A stretch of DNA of 64,000 bases from Geobacillus vulcani PSS1 (GTDB taxonomy: Bacteria; Bacillota; Bacilli; Bacillales; Anoxybacillaceae). The notes beneath the pieces were generated by a model. The model was not told the origin of the DNA. It did not search any database and saw only the letters and a program-made list of their open reading frames with translations. Each line of letters opens with the position of its first letter. The first letter of the stretch is position 1. Positions 34,536 through 42,386 of this stretch are shown here, one piece after another. The stretch is taken from the NCBI RefSeq assembly GCF_000733845.1, contig NZ_JPOI01000001.1:2357001-2421000 (forward strand), in the 5' to 3' direction. The position numbers were made by a program, and so were the translations under genes.

Positions 34536-35747
34536 ATGGGCAGAGAAGTCGTGATTGTCGATGCCGTGCGCACACCGATCGGCCGCTATAAAGGGGCGTT
34601 GAAAGACGTGCGGCCGGACGATTTGGCCGCTGTCGTCATTCGGGCGCTCATGGAACGCAACCCGAACGTGCCGCTGGAGCAAATCGACGATGTCGTATTT
34701 GGAAACGCGAACCAGGCGGGGGAAGACAACCGCAACGTCGCCCGCATGGCAGCGCTATTGGCCGGGCTGCCGATTGAGGCCGCGGGGGTGACGGTCAATC
34801 GGCTGTGCGGTTCGGGGCTTGATGCGGTCAATTATGCGGCGCGGGCGATTTTGGCCAATGAGGCGGACATCGTGATCGCAGGCGGCGTGGAAAGCATGAC
34901 GCGCGCTCCGTTTGTGATGGCCAAACCGTCAAGCGATTTTCCGCGCGGCAATATGGAGATGTACGACACGACGATCGGCTGGCGCTTTATCAATCCGAAG
35001 ATGCACGAAATGTACGGCACCGACAGCATGCCGCAAACGGCGGAAAATGTGGCGAAGCGATTCGGTATTACACGCGAGGCGCAAGATGAGTTTGCTTACG
35101 AAAGCCAAATGAAAGCGAAACAAGCGCTCGAAACGAACCGGTTTGCGGATGAACTCGTGCCGGTCGTTTATGACGATCGGAAAGGAAACCGGATCGTTGT
35201 CGACAAGGACGAGCACCCGCGCCCGGATACGACGTTGGAGAAGCTGGCCAAGCTGCCGCCGCTGTTTGAAAACGGCACCGTAACGGCTGGCAATTCCTCG
35301 GGCATTAATGACGGGGCGGCGGCGCTGCTAGTCATGAGCGCTGAGAAGGCGAAAGAGCTTGGCCTCAAGCCACTGGCCACTTATGTTGTTTCGGCGGTCG
35401 CCGGCGTTGAACCGGCGGTGATGGGGATTGGCCCGGTTGTGGCGACGCGCAAAGCGCTGCGGCGCTCCGGGTTGTCCATCGATGACATTGGGCTGATCGA
35501 GCTGAACGAGGCATTTGCCTCGCAAGCGCTGGCATGCATCCGGCAGCTTGAGCTTGATCGGACGAAAGTGAACGTCAACGGGGGGGCGATTGCGCTTGGC
35601 CATCCGCTTGGCGCGAGCGGCGCCCGCATTTTGACGACATTGATTTACGAAATGCGAAAACGCGGCGTCACCTATGGCTTGGCAACGATGTGCATCGGCG
35701 TCGGCCAAGGAATCGCGACGATTGTGAAAAACGCCGATGAACGGTGA
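34536..35747 (+). CDS. paaJ: 3-oxoadipyl-CoA/acetyl-CoA thiolase
   Basis: This 403-residue thiolase cleaves 3-oxoadipyl-CoA into acetyl-CoA and succinyl-CoA. The nucleophilic Cys lies in [12 protein letters not shown] near residue 90, the His in [17 protein letters not shown] near 359 and the second Cys in TMCIGVGQG near 389. Loss of succinyl/adipyl specificity cannot be read from sequence, but its place at the end of the paa operon supports the assignment. GGAAGGGAG precedes the ATG, and a terminator follows. Confidence 0.92.
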   Translation: MGREVVIVDAVRTPIGRYKGALKDVRPDDLAAVVIRALMERNPNVPLEQIDDVVFGNANQAGEDNRNVARMAALLAGLPIEAAGVTVNRLCGSGLDAVNYAARAILANEADIVIAGGVESMTRAPFVMAKPSSDFPRGNMEMYDTTIGWRFINPKMHEMYGTDSMPQTAENVAKRFGITREAQDEFAYESQMKAKQALETNRFADELVPVVYDDRKGNRIVVDKDEHPRPDTTLEKLAKLPPLFENGTVTAGNSSGINDGAAALLVMSAEKAKELGLKPLATYVVSAVAGVEPAVMGIGPVVATRKALRRSGLSIDDIGLIELNEAFASQALACIRQLELDRTKVNVNGGAIALGHPLGASGARILTTLIYEMRKRGVTYGLATMCIGVGQGIATIVKNADER

Positions 35748-35880
35748 GAGCGCCTTGCCTTGGTTCGGTAGAAAGGTTGGTTATGTTCAAACGACGGCCC
35801 GTCATACAGCCAGCTCAAATGATGCCTGCCTAAGTTAGATGAAGCTACCGAAGCTGTGGCCGCATGTTTTTATCTCATCG

Positions 35881-35917
35881 AGAGCCGCCTGCCTTTTTAG
35901 TGGTGCGGCTCTTTTTT
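35881..35917 (+). terminator. Terminator of the paa operon
   Basis: AGAGCCGC and GCGGCTCT form the stem, followed by TTTTTTATT. Confidence 0.9.
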
Positions 35918-35941
35918 ATTCCTTTTGTTTTTTCGTCCGTC

Positions 35942-35970
35942 TTGCCAGCGTGATAAAAGTTTGTTACGAT
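35942..35970 (+). promoter_or_regulatory. Putative sigma-A promoter of paaX
   Basis: TTGCCA at 35942 and TACGAT at 35965 are separated by 17 bp. No copy of the 8-3-8 palindrome lies here, so paaX does not seem to repress itself. Confidence 0.5.
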
Positions 35971-36006
35971 TATAGTTCGAAAACAAGATAAAGGGAGTTT
36001 CGTCAG

Positions 36007-36864
36007 ATGAATACGCGCTCACTCATTTTTACGATTTACGGCGACTACATCCGCCATTACGGCGGTGAAATTTGGATCGGCAGCTTGATCCGCCTTCTTC
36101 GCGAGTTCGGCCATAACGACCAGGCGGTGCGGGCAGCGGTGTCGCGCATGAGCAAACAAGGCTGGATTCGCGCGGAAAAACGCGGCAATAAAAGCTACTA
36201 TTCGCTCACGGAGCGCGGCGTCAAGCGGATGGAAGAAGCGGCGCGGCGCATTTACAAAACGCGTCCCGAGCATTGGGACGGGAAATGGCGCATTCTCATC
36301 TATACGATTCCTGAGGATAAGCGGCATTTGCGCGATGAACTGCGAAAGGAGCTTGTTTGGAGCGGTTTCGGCACGATTTCCAACAGCTGTTGGATTTCAC
36401 CGAATAATTTAGAGCAACAAGTGTACGACTTGATCGACAAGTATGACATCCGCCCGTATGTCGACTTCTTTCTTGCCGAATACGATGGACCGCATACGAA
36501 TAAGCAACTTGTGGAAAAGTGCTGGAACTTAGAAGAGATCAACCAAAAATACGAGCAGTTTATTGCGGTCTACAGTCAAAAATATGTCATTGACAAACAT
36601 AAAATCGAGCGCGGCGAAATGTCGGACGCGGAATGTTTTGTCGAGCGGACGAAGCTCGTCCATGAATACCGAAAGTTTTTGTTCATCGACCCCAGCTTGC
36701 CGGAAGAGCTGTTGCCGAATGAGTGGATGGGAAGCCATGCGGCCGCCTTGTTCAACGATTATTACCAACAACTCGCGGCACCAGCCAGCCGTTTCTTTGA
36801 AGCGGTGTTTCAGGAAGGGGCAGAGCTTGACAAAAAAGAAGAGGAAGAGATATCTGTGGAATGA
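36007..36864 (+). CDS. paaX: PaaX-family phenylacetyl-CoA-responsive repressor
   Basis: This 285-residue regulator has an N-terminal winged-helix domain (about residues 1-90; RSLIFTIYGDYIRHYGGEIW at the start, QAVRAAVSRMSKQGWI recognition region) and the PaaX C-terminal domains (about 95-275; WDGKWRILIYTIPE and GFGTISNSCWISP). Members repress phenylacetate genes until phenylacetyl-CoA binds. AAAGGGAG precedes the ATG. It lies directly after the operon it should control, with its own promoter. Three palindromes upstream of paaK, paaA and the amino acid dehydrogenase are its likely targets. Confidence 0.9.
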   Translation: MNTRSLIFTIYGDYIRHYGGEIWIGSLIRLLREFGHNDQAVRAAVSRMSKQGWIRAEKRGNKSYYSLTERGVKRMEEAARRIYKTRPEHWDGKWRILIYTIPEDKRHLRDELRKELVWSGFGTISNSCWISPNNLEQQVYDLIDKYDIRPYVDFFLAEYDGPHTNKQLVEKCWNLEEINQKYEQFIAVYSQKYVIDKHKIERGEMSDAECFVERTKLVHEYRKFLFIDPSLPEELLPNEWMGSHAAALFNDYYQQLAAPASRFFEAVFQEGAELDKKEEEEISVE

Positions 36865-36900
36865 ACCGGGATGCACGGCGCAACGCTGTGCATCCCGGTT
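36864..36900 (+). terminator. Perfect 13-bp hairpin at the paaX stop codon
   Basis: AACCGGGATGCAC and GTGCATCCCGGTT are perfect arms around 11 bases and start on the last base of the paaX stop codon. There is no T run, so it may protect the mRNA end or terminate weakly. Bases 36901-37110 after it show no gene. Confidence 0.5.
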
Positions 36901-37112
36901 GCCGTTTATGGAACGTTTGGTATGGGACTGTGGCAGAGGAAAGTTGCCGCCGAATGAACATCGTCGGTTTGCCCGTGCACCGATCGTTGCAGGTTTTTCA
37001 TTGCGGGCGTCGTATTGAATGATGACGAAATGACAAAATGCCCAGTTATATTGGGAAGGAAACATGAAATTGATGTTACACTCAAATCGTTCTCATCTTC
37101 GAAAAAATGTGG

Positions 37113-37136
37113 TATTATGTATAACATATAACGTAT
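37113..37136 (+). promoter_or_regulatory. Possible promoter and half operator before the nitronate monooxygenase gene
   Basis: TATTAT at 37113 could be a -10 box with a poor -35 (TTCTCA). TAACGTAT at 37129 resembles one arm of the PaaX-type palindrome, but the other arm is absent. Confidence 0.3.
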
Positions 37137-37157
37137 TTTTTACGGAGTGTGAACATA

Positions 37158-38108
37158 ATGAATGATGTTTGCCGTTTGCTTGACCTTCATTATCCGATCA
37201 TTCAAGGCGGGATGGGCAACATCAGCAACGCGGAACTGGCGAGCGCCGTATCGGAAGCCGGGGGGCTTGGAACGATCGGAGCCGGAACGATGCCGCCCGA
37301 TGAGGTGGAGGCGCTGATTATCGAAACGAAGCGGCGCACCAACCGTCCGTTTGCCGTGAACATCCCATTGCAGGTGACGCCGCACGCCGCGGAGATCGCC
37401 GAGCTTGTCATCAAACATCAAGTGCCGGTCGTTTCGCTTTCCGCCGGTAATCCGGCGCCATGGATTCCACGTTTTGCCGAAGATGGCATCAAGGTGATCG
37501 TCGTCGTCGCGTCGGTCAGCCAGGCGAAAAAAGCCGAGGCGGCTGGGGCGGATCTCATCGTGGCCGAAGGATATGAAGCGGCAGGGATTAACTCGCCGCT
37601 CGAGCTGACGACGATGACGCTCATCCCGCAAGTGGCTCGCGCCGTCCGCGTTCCGGTCATTGCCGCCGGCGGCATCGGCGATGGGCGTGGGCTGCTTGCC
37701 GCGCTGGCTCTCGGCGCCCAAGGGGTGCAGCTCGGCACAAGGCTTGTGGCCACGAAGGAAGCGCCGTTTCATGAAGCGTATAAACAGCGGCTTGTCGAGG
37801 CAAAGGAAAATGAAACGGTTATTGTCGGCCGCTCGGTCGGGCGCATCCGCCGTGTTATGCGCACGCCATATGCGGAGAAGCTGCTGGAGTATGAGCAGCA
37901 GGGCATGCCGCTCGAGCAGTTTCAAGAATATACATCGGAGGAGCGCCATCGCCGCGGCGCGCTTTCTGGTGATTTTCAGGAAGGATTTATCAACGCGGGG
38001 CAAATCGCTGGCCTCATCGATGACGTGCCAACGGTGGCCGAGCTGTTTGAACAAATGATGACGGAAGCCAAAACGCAGTGGCAATCATTATCCACGCTAT
38101 TTCGCTGA
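37158..38108 (+). CDS. Nitronate monooxygenase-type FMN flavoprotein
   Basis: This 316-residue TIM-barrel flavoprotein belongs to the nitronate monooxygenase/2-nitropropane dioxygenase/FabK family. FMN-binding features are YPIIQGGMGNISNAELAS near residues 12-29, the PVVSLSAGNP segment near 91-100, AEGYEAAGI near 138-146 (catalytic-region His of FabK-like members is not evident) and IAAGGIGDG...LGAQGVQLGTR near 170-195. CGGAG precedes the ATG; a GTG at 37149 is an alternative start. It lies between paaX and the amino acid dehydrogenase gene. Its role here is unclear; detoxification of nitro acids or an enoyl reductase step are possible. Confidence 0.78.
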   Translation: MNDVCRLLDLHYPIIQGGMGNISNAELASAVSEAGGLGTIGAGTMPPDEVEALIIETKRRTNRPFAVNIPLQVTPHAAEIAELVIKHQVPVVSLSAGNPAPWIPRFAEDGIKVIVVVASVSQAKKAEAAGADLIVAEGYEAAGINSPLELTTMTLIPQVARAVRVPVIAAGGIGDGRGLLAALALGAQGVQLGTRLVATKEAPFHEAYKQRLVEAKENETVIVGRSVGRIRRVMRTPYAEKLLEYEQQGMPLEQFQEYTSEERHRRGALSGDFQEGFINAGQIAGLIDDVPTVAELFEQMMTEAKTQWQSLSTLFR

Positions 38109-38115
38109 TCGAACG

Positions 38116-38145
38116 AAGACGCCTGTCAAACGGCGTCTTTTTTTG
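38116..38145 (+). terminator. Terminator after the nitronate monooxygenase gene
   Basis: AAGACGCC and GGCGTCTT form the stem, followed by TTTTT. Confidence 0.9.
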
Positions 38146-38171
38146 GCGATGAAAAATTGGTTGACAGAGGA

Positions 38172-38200
38172 TTGACACTAACAATGAACATCGTTACTAT
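38172..38200 (+). promoter_or_regulatory. Sigma-A promoter of the amino acid dehydrogenase gene
   Basis: TTGACA at 38172 and TACTAT at 38195 are separated by 17 bp. Confidence 0.75.
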
Positions 38201-38210
38201 AAAAATAGTA

Positions 38211-38229
38211 TTACGTTATTTTAACGTGA
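38211..38229. promoter_or_regulatory. Candidate PaaX operator 3 (amino acid dehydrogenase)
   Basis: TTACGTTATTTTAACGTGA has the same 8-3-8 layout as the paaK and paaA sites, with one arm mismatch. It starts 11 bases after the -10 box, so a bound protein would block early transcription. Confidence 0.65.
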
Positions 38230-38252
38230 TAATATTTTTTGTTATATTAACT

Positions 38253-38266
38253 TGAAAACGCTTTCA
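38253..38266. promoter_or_regulatory. Perfect cre box before the amino acid dehydrogenase gene
   Basis: TGAAAACGCTTTCA matches all 14 positions of the CcpA consensus TGWAANCGNTNWCA. It lies downstream of the promoter and 29 bp before the gene, a position that represses in the presence of good carbon sources. Confidence 0.8.
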
Positions 38267-38294
38267 AGCGGTAAAGCAAAGGAGAGGGGAAGCG

Positions 38295-39437
38295 ATGAAT
38301 GTCATGCTATCCGCAAATGTGCCACAAACTTTGGATTTGTTTTTTCAAATGCGTGAACATGAACAGGTGGTGTTTTGCCTCGACGAAGCGACCGGCCTAA
38401 GGGCGATCATTGCCATTCATAGCACGGCTCTTGGGCCGGCGCTCGGCGGCTGCCGGATGCATCCGTATGCCACGACGGAAGAGGCGCTCGCCGATGCGCT
38501 TCGGCTGTCGAAAGGGATGACGTATAAATGCTTGGCTGCCGATGTCGATTTTGGCGGCGGCAAGGCGGTGATCATCGGCGACCCGCGCAAAGACAAATCG
38601 CCGGAATTGTTTCGCGCTTTCGGCCAGTTCGTTGAGTCATTAGGCGGCCGGTTTTACACGGGCACGGATATGGGGACGACGCCGGACGATTTCGTGCACG
38701 CGCTGAAAGAGACGAATTGTATTGTCGGCGTTCCGGAAGCGTATGGCGGAAGCGGAGACTCATCGGTGCCGACCGCCGAGGGCGTTGTTTACGGCATTCA
38801 GGCGACGAACGATGTGGTGTTCGGCAGCAAGTACTTGCATGGCAAAACATATGCAGTGCAAGGACTCGGAAAAGTCGGAAAAAAAGTGGCGCTTCGTTTG
38901 CTTGAAGAAGGGGCGGATCTGTATGTGTGCGATTTGAACGAAGCGGCAGTGGAAGAGGTCGTAGCGTACGGCAAGCACATCGGGGCGTCCGTCAAACCGG
39001 TAAACGGAACGGATATTTATCGCGTCGAAGCCGATGTGTTCGTCCCGTGCGCATTTGGCGGCGTCATCAACGATGAAACGATCGCTGAGCTGCGAGTGAA
39101 AGCGGTCGTTGGCTCGGCAAACAATCAGCTGGCTGACAAACGCCACGCCCGCATGTTGAAAGAAAAAGGCATCGTGTATGCTCCCGATTATATCGTCAAC
39201 GCCGGCGGGCTCATTCAAGTGGCCGATGAACTGTATGGAGCGAACAAAGAGCGGGTGCTGGCGAAAACGAAGGCGATTTACGATACGCTGCTCGCCATTT
39301 ATGCGCGGGCCGAATCGGAAGGAATGACAACGATCGAGGCAGCCGACCAATTTTGTGAAGAGCGGCTCGAAAAACGCAAACGCCGCAATCATTTCTTTAC
39401 ACACCAAAAGCGGCCGAAGTGGGAGATTCGACGTTAA
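38295..39437 (+). CDS. pdh: Phenylalanine dehydrogenase-type amino acid dehydrogenase
   Basis: This 380-residue enzyme of the Glu/Leu/Phe/Val dehydrogenase family reversibly deaminates an amino acid with [12 protein letters not shown] near residues 47-55 and the catalytic Lys in LSKGMTYKC near 77-85 are visible, then [17 protein letters not shown] near 90-106 and the Rossmann GLGKVG near 193-198. The [15 protein letters not shown] segment near 124-138 reads like phenylalanine dehydrogenase of Thermoactinomyces (TGTDMGT) rather than leucine dehydrogenase (TAEDVGT). GGAGAGGGGAAGCG precedes the ATG. A basic tail of about 20 residues is extra. With a PaaX-type operator and the paa genes nearby it probably feeds phenylalanine into phenylpyruvate; leucine/valine specificity remains possible. 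Confidence 0.82.
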   Translation: MNVMLSANVPQTLDLFFQMREHEQVVFCLDEATGLRAIIAIHSTALGPALGGCRMHPYATTEEALADALRLSKGMTYKCLAADVDFGGGKAVIIGDPRKDKSPELFRAFGQFVESLGGRFYTGTDMGTTPDDFVHALKETNCIVGVPEAYGGSGDSSVPTAEGVVYGIQATNDVVFGSKYLHGKTYAVQGLGKVGKKVALRLLEEGADLYVCDLNEAAVEEVVAYGKHIGASVKPVNGTDIYRVEADVFVPCAFGGVINDETIAELRVKAVVGSANNQLADKRHARMLKEKGIVYAPDYIVNAGGLIQVADELYGANKERVLAKTKAIYDTLLAIYARAESEGMTTIEAADQFCEERLEKRKRRNHFFTHQKRPKWEIRR

Positions 39438-39461
39438 TGCGAAGCCTATCCATATGAAAAT

Positions 39462-39511
39462 ATTTATCTGAAAATACACAATATAACACCTTATTTTTGT
39501 ATTCAGATAAA
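39462..39511. promoter_or_regulatory. 10-bp inverted repeat with CodY-like half before the ABC transporter
   Basis: TTTATCTGAA (39463-39472) and TTCAGATAAA (39502-39511) are perfect arms 29 bases apart. The left arm lies in ATTTATCTGAAAATA, which matches the CodY box at 12 of 15 positions, and shares TTATCTGAAAAT with the site before dctP. It could be a paired operator or a leader stem. Confidence 0.45.
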
Positions 39512-39556
39512 AAACTTTTGAAAAGCAGCGATCAAAGGAGCGAGGAGGAATCATTC

Positions 39557-40570
39557 ATGAAACAAGCGATCAAACGCTTCGCGATACCGATCGTTTTCGG
39601 AGTTTTGGCGCTCTCAGGGTGTGGGGGAGAAGAGAAGGCTGCGACGAACGGTGCGAAAGAAAATGGAAAGCAGAAAACGTTTACGATTGGCGTCACCCAA
39701 ATCATTCAACATCCGTCGTTGGACGCCGCCTTCAATGGATTTAAAAAGGCGCTTGAAGACGGGGGATTTAAAGAGGGAAAAAATGTTCGGTACCATATTC
39801 AAAATGCCCAAGGCGACATGAACAACAGCCAAACGATCGCGAATAACTTTGTATCGGACGGAGTTGACCTCATTTTTGCCAACTCGACTCCGAGCGCGCA
39901 AAGTGCGCTCAATGCCACGAAAGACATTCCAATTGTGTTTACATCTGTGACGGATCCGGTCGGCGCCGGTTTAGTTCCATCAATGGACAAGGCAGGGGAA
40001 AACATCACGGGAACAACGGACAGCCATCCCGATGCGATTCGCAAAACGATTCAATTCATCGATGAGCAAACGGATGCGAAAACCGTTGGGCTTATTTATA
40101 ACGCGGGCGAACAAAACTCAGTGGCGCAAATTGAAAAAGTGAAGGAAGCGGCGAAACATACGGATTTGAAGTTGGTGGAAGCCTCCGTTTCGACCACAGC
40201 CGAGGTGAAACAGGCGGCAGAGTCGTTAGTTGGCAAGGCAGATGTGTTTTACATCGTGACGGACAACACCGTTGTATCTGCCATTGAATCGGTTGTCAGC
40301 GTTGCCAACGAGAAAAAAATCCCTGTTTTTACGGGAGAGCTCGATTCATTAAAACGAGGCTGCTTTGCGGCGTATGGGTTTGATTACTACGATATCGGCT
40401 ATCAAGCGGGGCAAATGGCAGTCGCCATTTTAAAAGGAGAAGCCAAACCATCAGAGATCAAACCAGAATATCCGAAAAAATTAAAATTGGTGATCAATAA
40501 ACAAGCAGCGGAAAAACAAGGAATCAAACTGAAGCCTGAATGGGATCAAATGGCAGAATACATCGAATGA
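39557..40570 (+). CDS. trpX: TrpX-type ABC transporter substrate-binding lipoprotein
   Basis: This 337-residue lipoprotein of the ABC_sub_bind family binds an aromatic amino acid or similar ligand outside the membrane. The signal peptide ends at the lipobox LSGC (Cys near 22). Family segments include IGVTQIIQHPSLDAAFNGF near residues 48-66, VDLIFANSTPSAQSALNAT near 107-125, and PVFTGELDSLKRGCFAAYGFDYYD near 256-279. CGAGGAGGA precedes the ATG at 39557; 20 earlier open codons are leader. The permease and ATPase genes follow. Its place after the amino acid dehydrogenase suggests phenylalanine or a related aromatic as cargo. Confidence 0.82.
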   Translation: MKQAIKRFAIPIVFGVLALSGCGGEEKAATNGAKENGKQKTFTIGVTQIIQHPSLDAAFNGFKKALEDGGFKEGKNVRYHIQNAQGDMNNSQTIANNFVSDGVDLIFANSTPSAQSALNATKDIPIVFTSVTDPVGAGLVPSMDKAGENITGTTDSHPDAIRKTIQFIDEQTDAKTVGLIYNAGEQNSVAQIEKVKEAAKHTDLKLVEASVSTTAEVKQAAESLVGKADVFYIVTDNTVVSAIESVVSVANEKKIPVFTGELDSLKRGCFAAYGFDYYDIGYQAGQMAVAILKGEAKPSEIKPEYPKKLKLVINKQAAEKQGIKLKPEWDQMAEYIE

Positions 40571-40584
40571 AAGGATGAACGATT

Positions 40585-41577
40585 TTGTTGACGGCAATGA
40601 CAGGAGCGGTGGAATCAGGACTGATTTATGCCATCATGGCATTAGGCGTCTATTTATCGTTTCGTATTTTAGATTTTCCGGATTTAACGGTGGACGGCAG
40701 CTTTGTGACCGGGGCTGCGGTGGCGGCGACGTTGATCGTCAATGGGGCCAATCCATTTATGGCGACGTGTCTGGCGCTTTTCGTTGGATTCGCTGCAGGG
40801 TGTATGACCGGGCTTCTTCATACGGCGGGGAAGGTCAATCCGCTTTTGTCGGGCATTTTAATGATGATCGCGCTGTACTCGATCAATCTTCGTATCATGG
40901 GACGTTCGAATGTACCTCTTTTAAATCAAAAGACCGTCTTTACAACCATTCAAGAATGGGGGACAACGTTCGGACTTGACTCGGCCGCAGCGAAAACATG
41001 GGGAATTCTCCTGTCGATGACGTTGCTTGCTCTTTTGTTTAAATGGTTCACAGACTGGTTTTTGCAGACGGAAATGGGGCTTGCGATTCGGGCGACGGGC
41101 GATAATCCGCGCATGATTCGCAGTCTGTCGGCGAACACCAACTTGCTCATTGTCTTCGGGTTGGGCCTTTCCAATGCCATGGTCGCGTTCTCGGGGGCGC
41201 TGGTTGCCCAGTACGGCGCGTTTGCCGATGTCGGGATGGGAATTGGCATGATCATTATCGGTCTGGCTTCTGTGATTATCGGCGAAGCGGTATTTGGAAC
41301 GAAAACGATCGCGCGAGCCACGCTGGCCGTGATCGGTGGAGCGATCATGTACCGCATTGTCGTGAGTCTCGCTTTGCGCGTCCAATTTCTCGAGACAGGG
41401 GATGTGAAGCTCATTACGGCATGCATTGTCATTTTGGCGCTCGTTGTTCCGCAAATGGCTCGTCAACAAAAAGAGAAAAAACGCAAAGAAGAAAAAAGAC
41501 GGAATCGGGCGCAGGTGACGGCCGTGGCCGCAACAGGAAAGGGTGAGGCGGATGTTGCAGTTAAAAGGGATTTATAA
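40585..41577 (+). CDS. trpY: TrpY-type ABC transporter permease
   Basis: This 330-residue membrane protein has 8-9 hydrophobic segments and belongs to the branched-chain/TrpY permease class. LSFRILDFPDLTVDGSFVTG near residues 25-44 and the PLLSGILMM segment near 91-99 are characteristic. The TTG start at 40585 lies 9 bases after AAGGA; a second TTG and an ATG follow in frame. The C-terminus is a charged cytoplasmic tail rich in Lys/Arg/Glu. It overlaps the ATPase gene by 26 bp. Confidence 0.85.
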   Translation: MLTAMTGAVESGLIYAIMALGVYLSFRILDFPDLTVDGSFVTGAAVAATLIVNGANPFMATCLALFVGFAAGCMTGLLHTAGKVNPLLSGILMMIALYSINLRIMGRSNVPLLNQKTVFTTIQEWGTTFGLDSAAAKTWGILLSMTLLALLFKWFTDWFLQTEMGLAIRATGDNPRMIRSLSANTNLLIVFGLGLSNAMVAFSGALVAQYGAFADVGMGIGMIIIGLASVIIGEAVFGTKTIARATLAVIGGAIMYRIVVSLALRVQFLETGDVKLITACIVILALVVPQMARQQKEKKRKEEKRRNRAQVTAVAATGKGEADVAVKRDL

Positions 41578-42346
41578 AGTGTTTCACGAGGGAACGCCTG
41601 ATGAAAAGATCGCGCTCCAAAACATTCATTTAACGCTTCGAAAAGGCGATTTTGTCACTGTGATCGGCAGCAACGGAGCAGGCAAATCGACCTTGATGAA
41701 TGTGATTTCAGGAGTATTGTTTCCTGATGAAGGAACGATTTGGATTGACGGTCAAGATGTCACCATGATGCCGGAATACGTCCGCTCCCGCTATATCGGG
41801 AGAGTGTTTCAAGATCCGATGGCCGGAACAGCGCCAAACATGACGATTGAGGAGAATTTGGCGATGGCGTATACACGCAATCAAAAGCGCACGCTCCGCC
41901 GCGGAGTGACGAAAAAACGGCGCGATGAGTTTCGCGAGTTACTCTCCACCCTTCATCTCGGTTTAGAAAACCGTCTTCAGGCGAAAGTCGGCTTGCTCTC
42001 GGGCGGAGAGCGGCAGGCGTTGTCTTTGCTGATGGCGACGTTCACCGAACCTGCCATTTTGCTGCTCGATGAACATACAGCGGCCCTCGATCCGGCTAGG
42101 GCGGAGTTGATCACCAACTTAACAAAAGAGATTGTGGAGCGATATCGATTGACGACCTTGATGATCACCCATCATATGCAGCAAGCCATCGATTTAGGGA
42201 ACCGTCTCATCATGATGGATAAAGGGCAGATCATTTTGGAAGTGGATGAGAATGAAAAGAAACGCTTAACGGTAGAAAAGTTGCTCGCGGAATTCCAACG
42301 CATTCGCGGGGAACAGCTCGTGAGCGATCGTGCGGTATTGAGCTGA
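41552..42346 (+). CDS. trpZ: TrpZ-type ABC transporter ATPase
   Basis: This 264-residue protein powers the transporter. Walker A GSNGAGKST lies near residues 38-46, the signature LLSGGERQALSLLMATF near 147-163, Walker B ILLLDEHTAALDP near 167-179 and the switch His in MITHHMQQA near 205. GGAAAGGGTGAGG precedes the ATG at 41552; a GTG at 41543 is an alternative start. It closes the three-gene importer set and is followed after 40 bp by E1 genes, so all may be one transcript. Confidence 0.9.
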   Translation: MLQLKGIYKVFHEGTPDEKIALQNIHLTLRKGDFVTVIGSNGAGKSTLMNVISGVLFPDEGTIWIDGQDVTMMPEYVRSRYIGRVFQDPMAGTAPNMTIEENLAMAYTRNQKRTLRRGVTKKRRDEFRELLSTLHLGLENRLQAKVGLLSGGERQALSLLMATFTEPAILLLDEHTAALDPARAELITNLTKEIVERYRLTTLMITHHMQQAIDLGNRLIMMDKGQIILEVDENEKKRLTVEKLLAEFQRIRGEQLVSDRAVLS

Positions 42347-42386
42347 TGGATCGGCCATTCGACACCATGGAGAGGAGGAATATGAT

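Noticed and set aside
37118..37136. Fourth PaaX operator before the nitronate monooxygenase gene
   Set aside because: Only one arm (TAACGTAT) fits; the other arm does not match the 8-3-8 pattern.
38295..39437. Leucine dehydrogenase assignment
   Set aside because: The TGTDMGT region and KGMTYKC segment read like phenylalanine dehydrogenase; leucine use is left as an alternative, not the main call.
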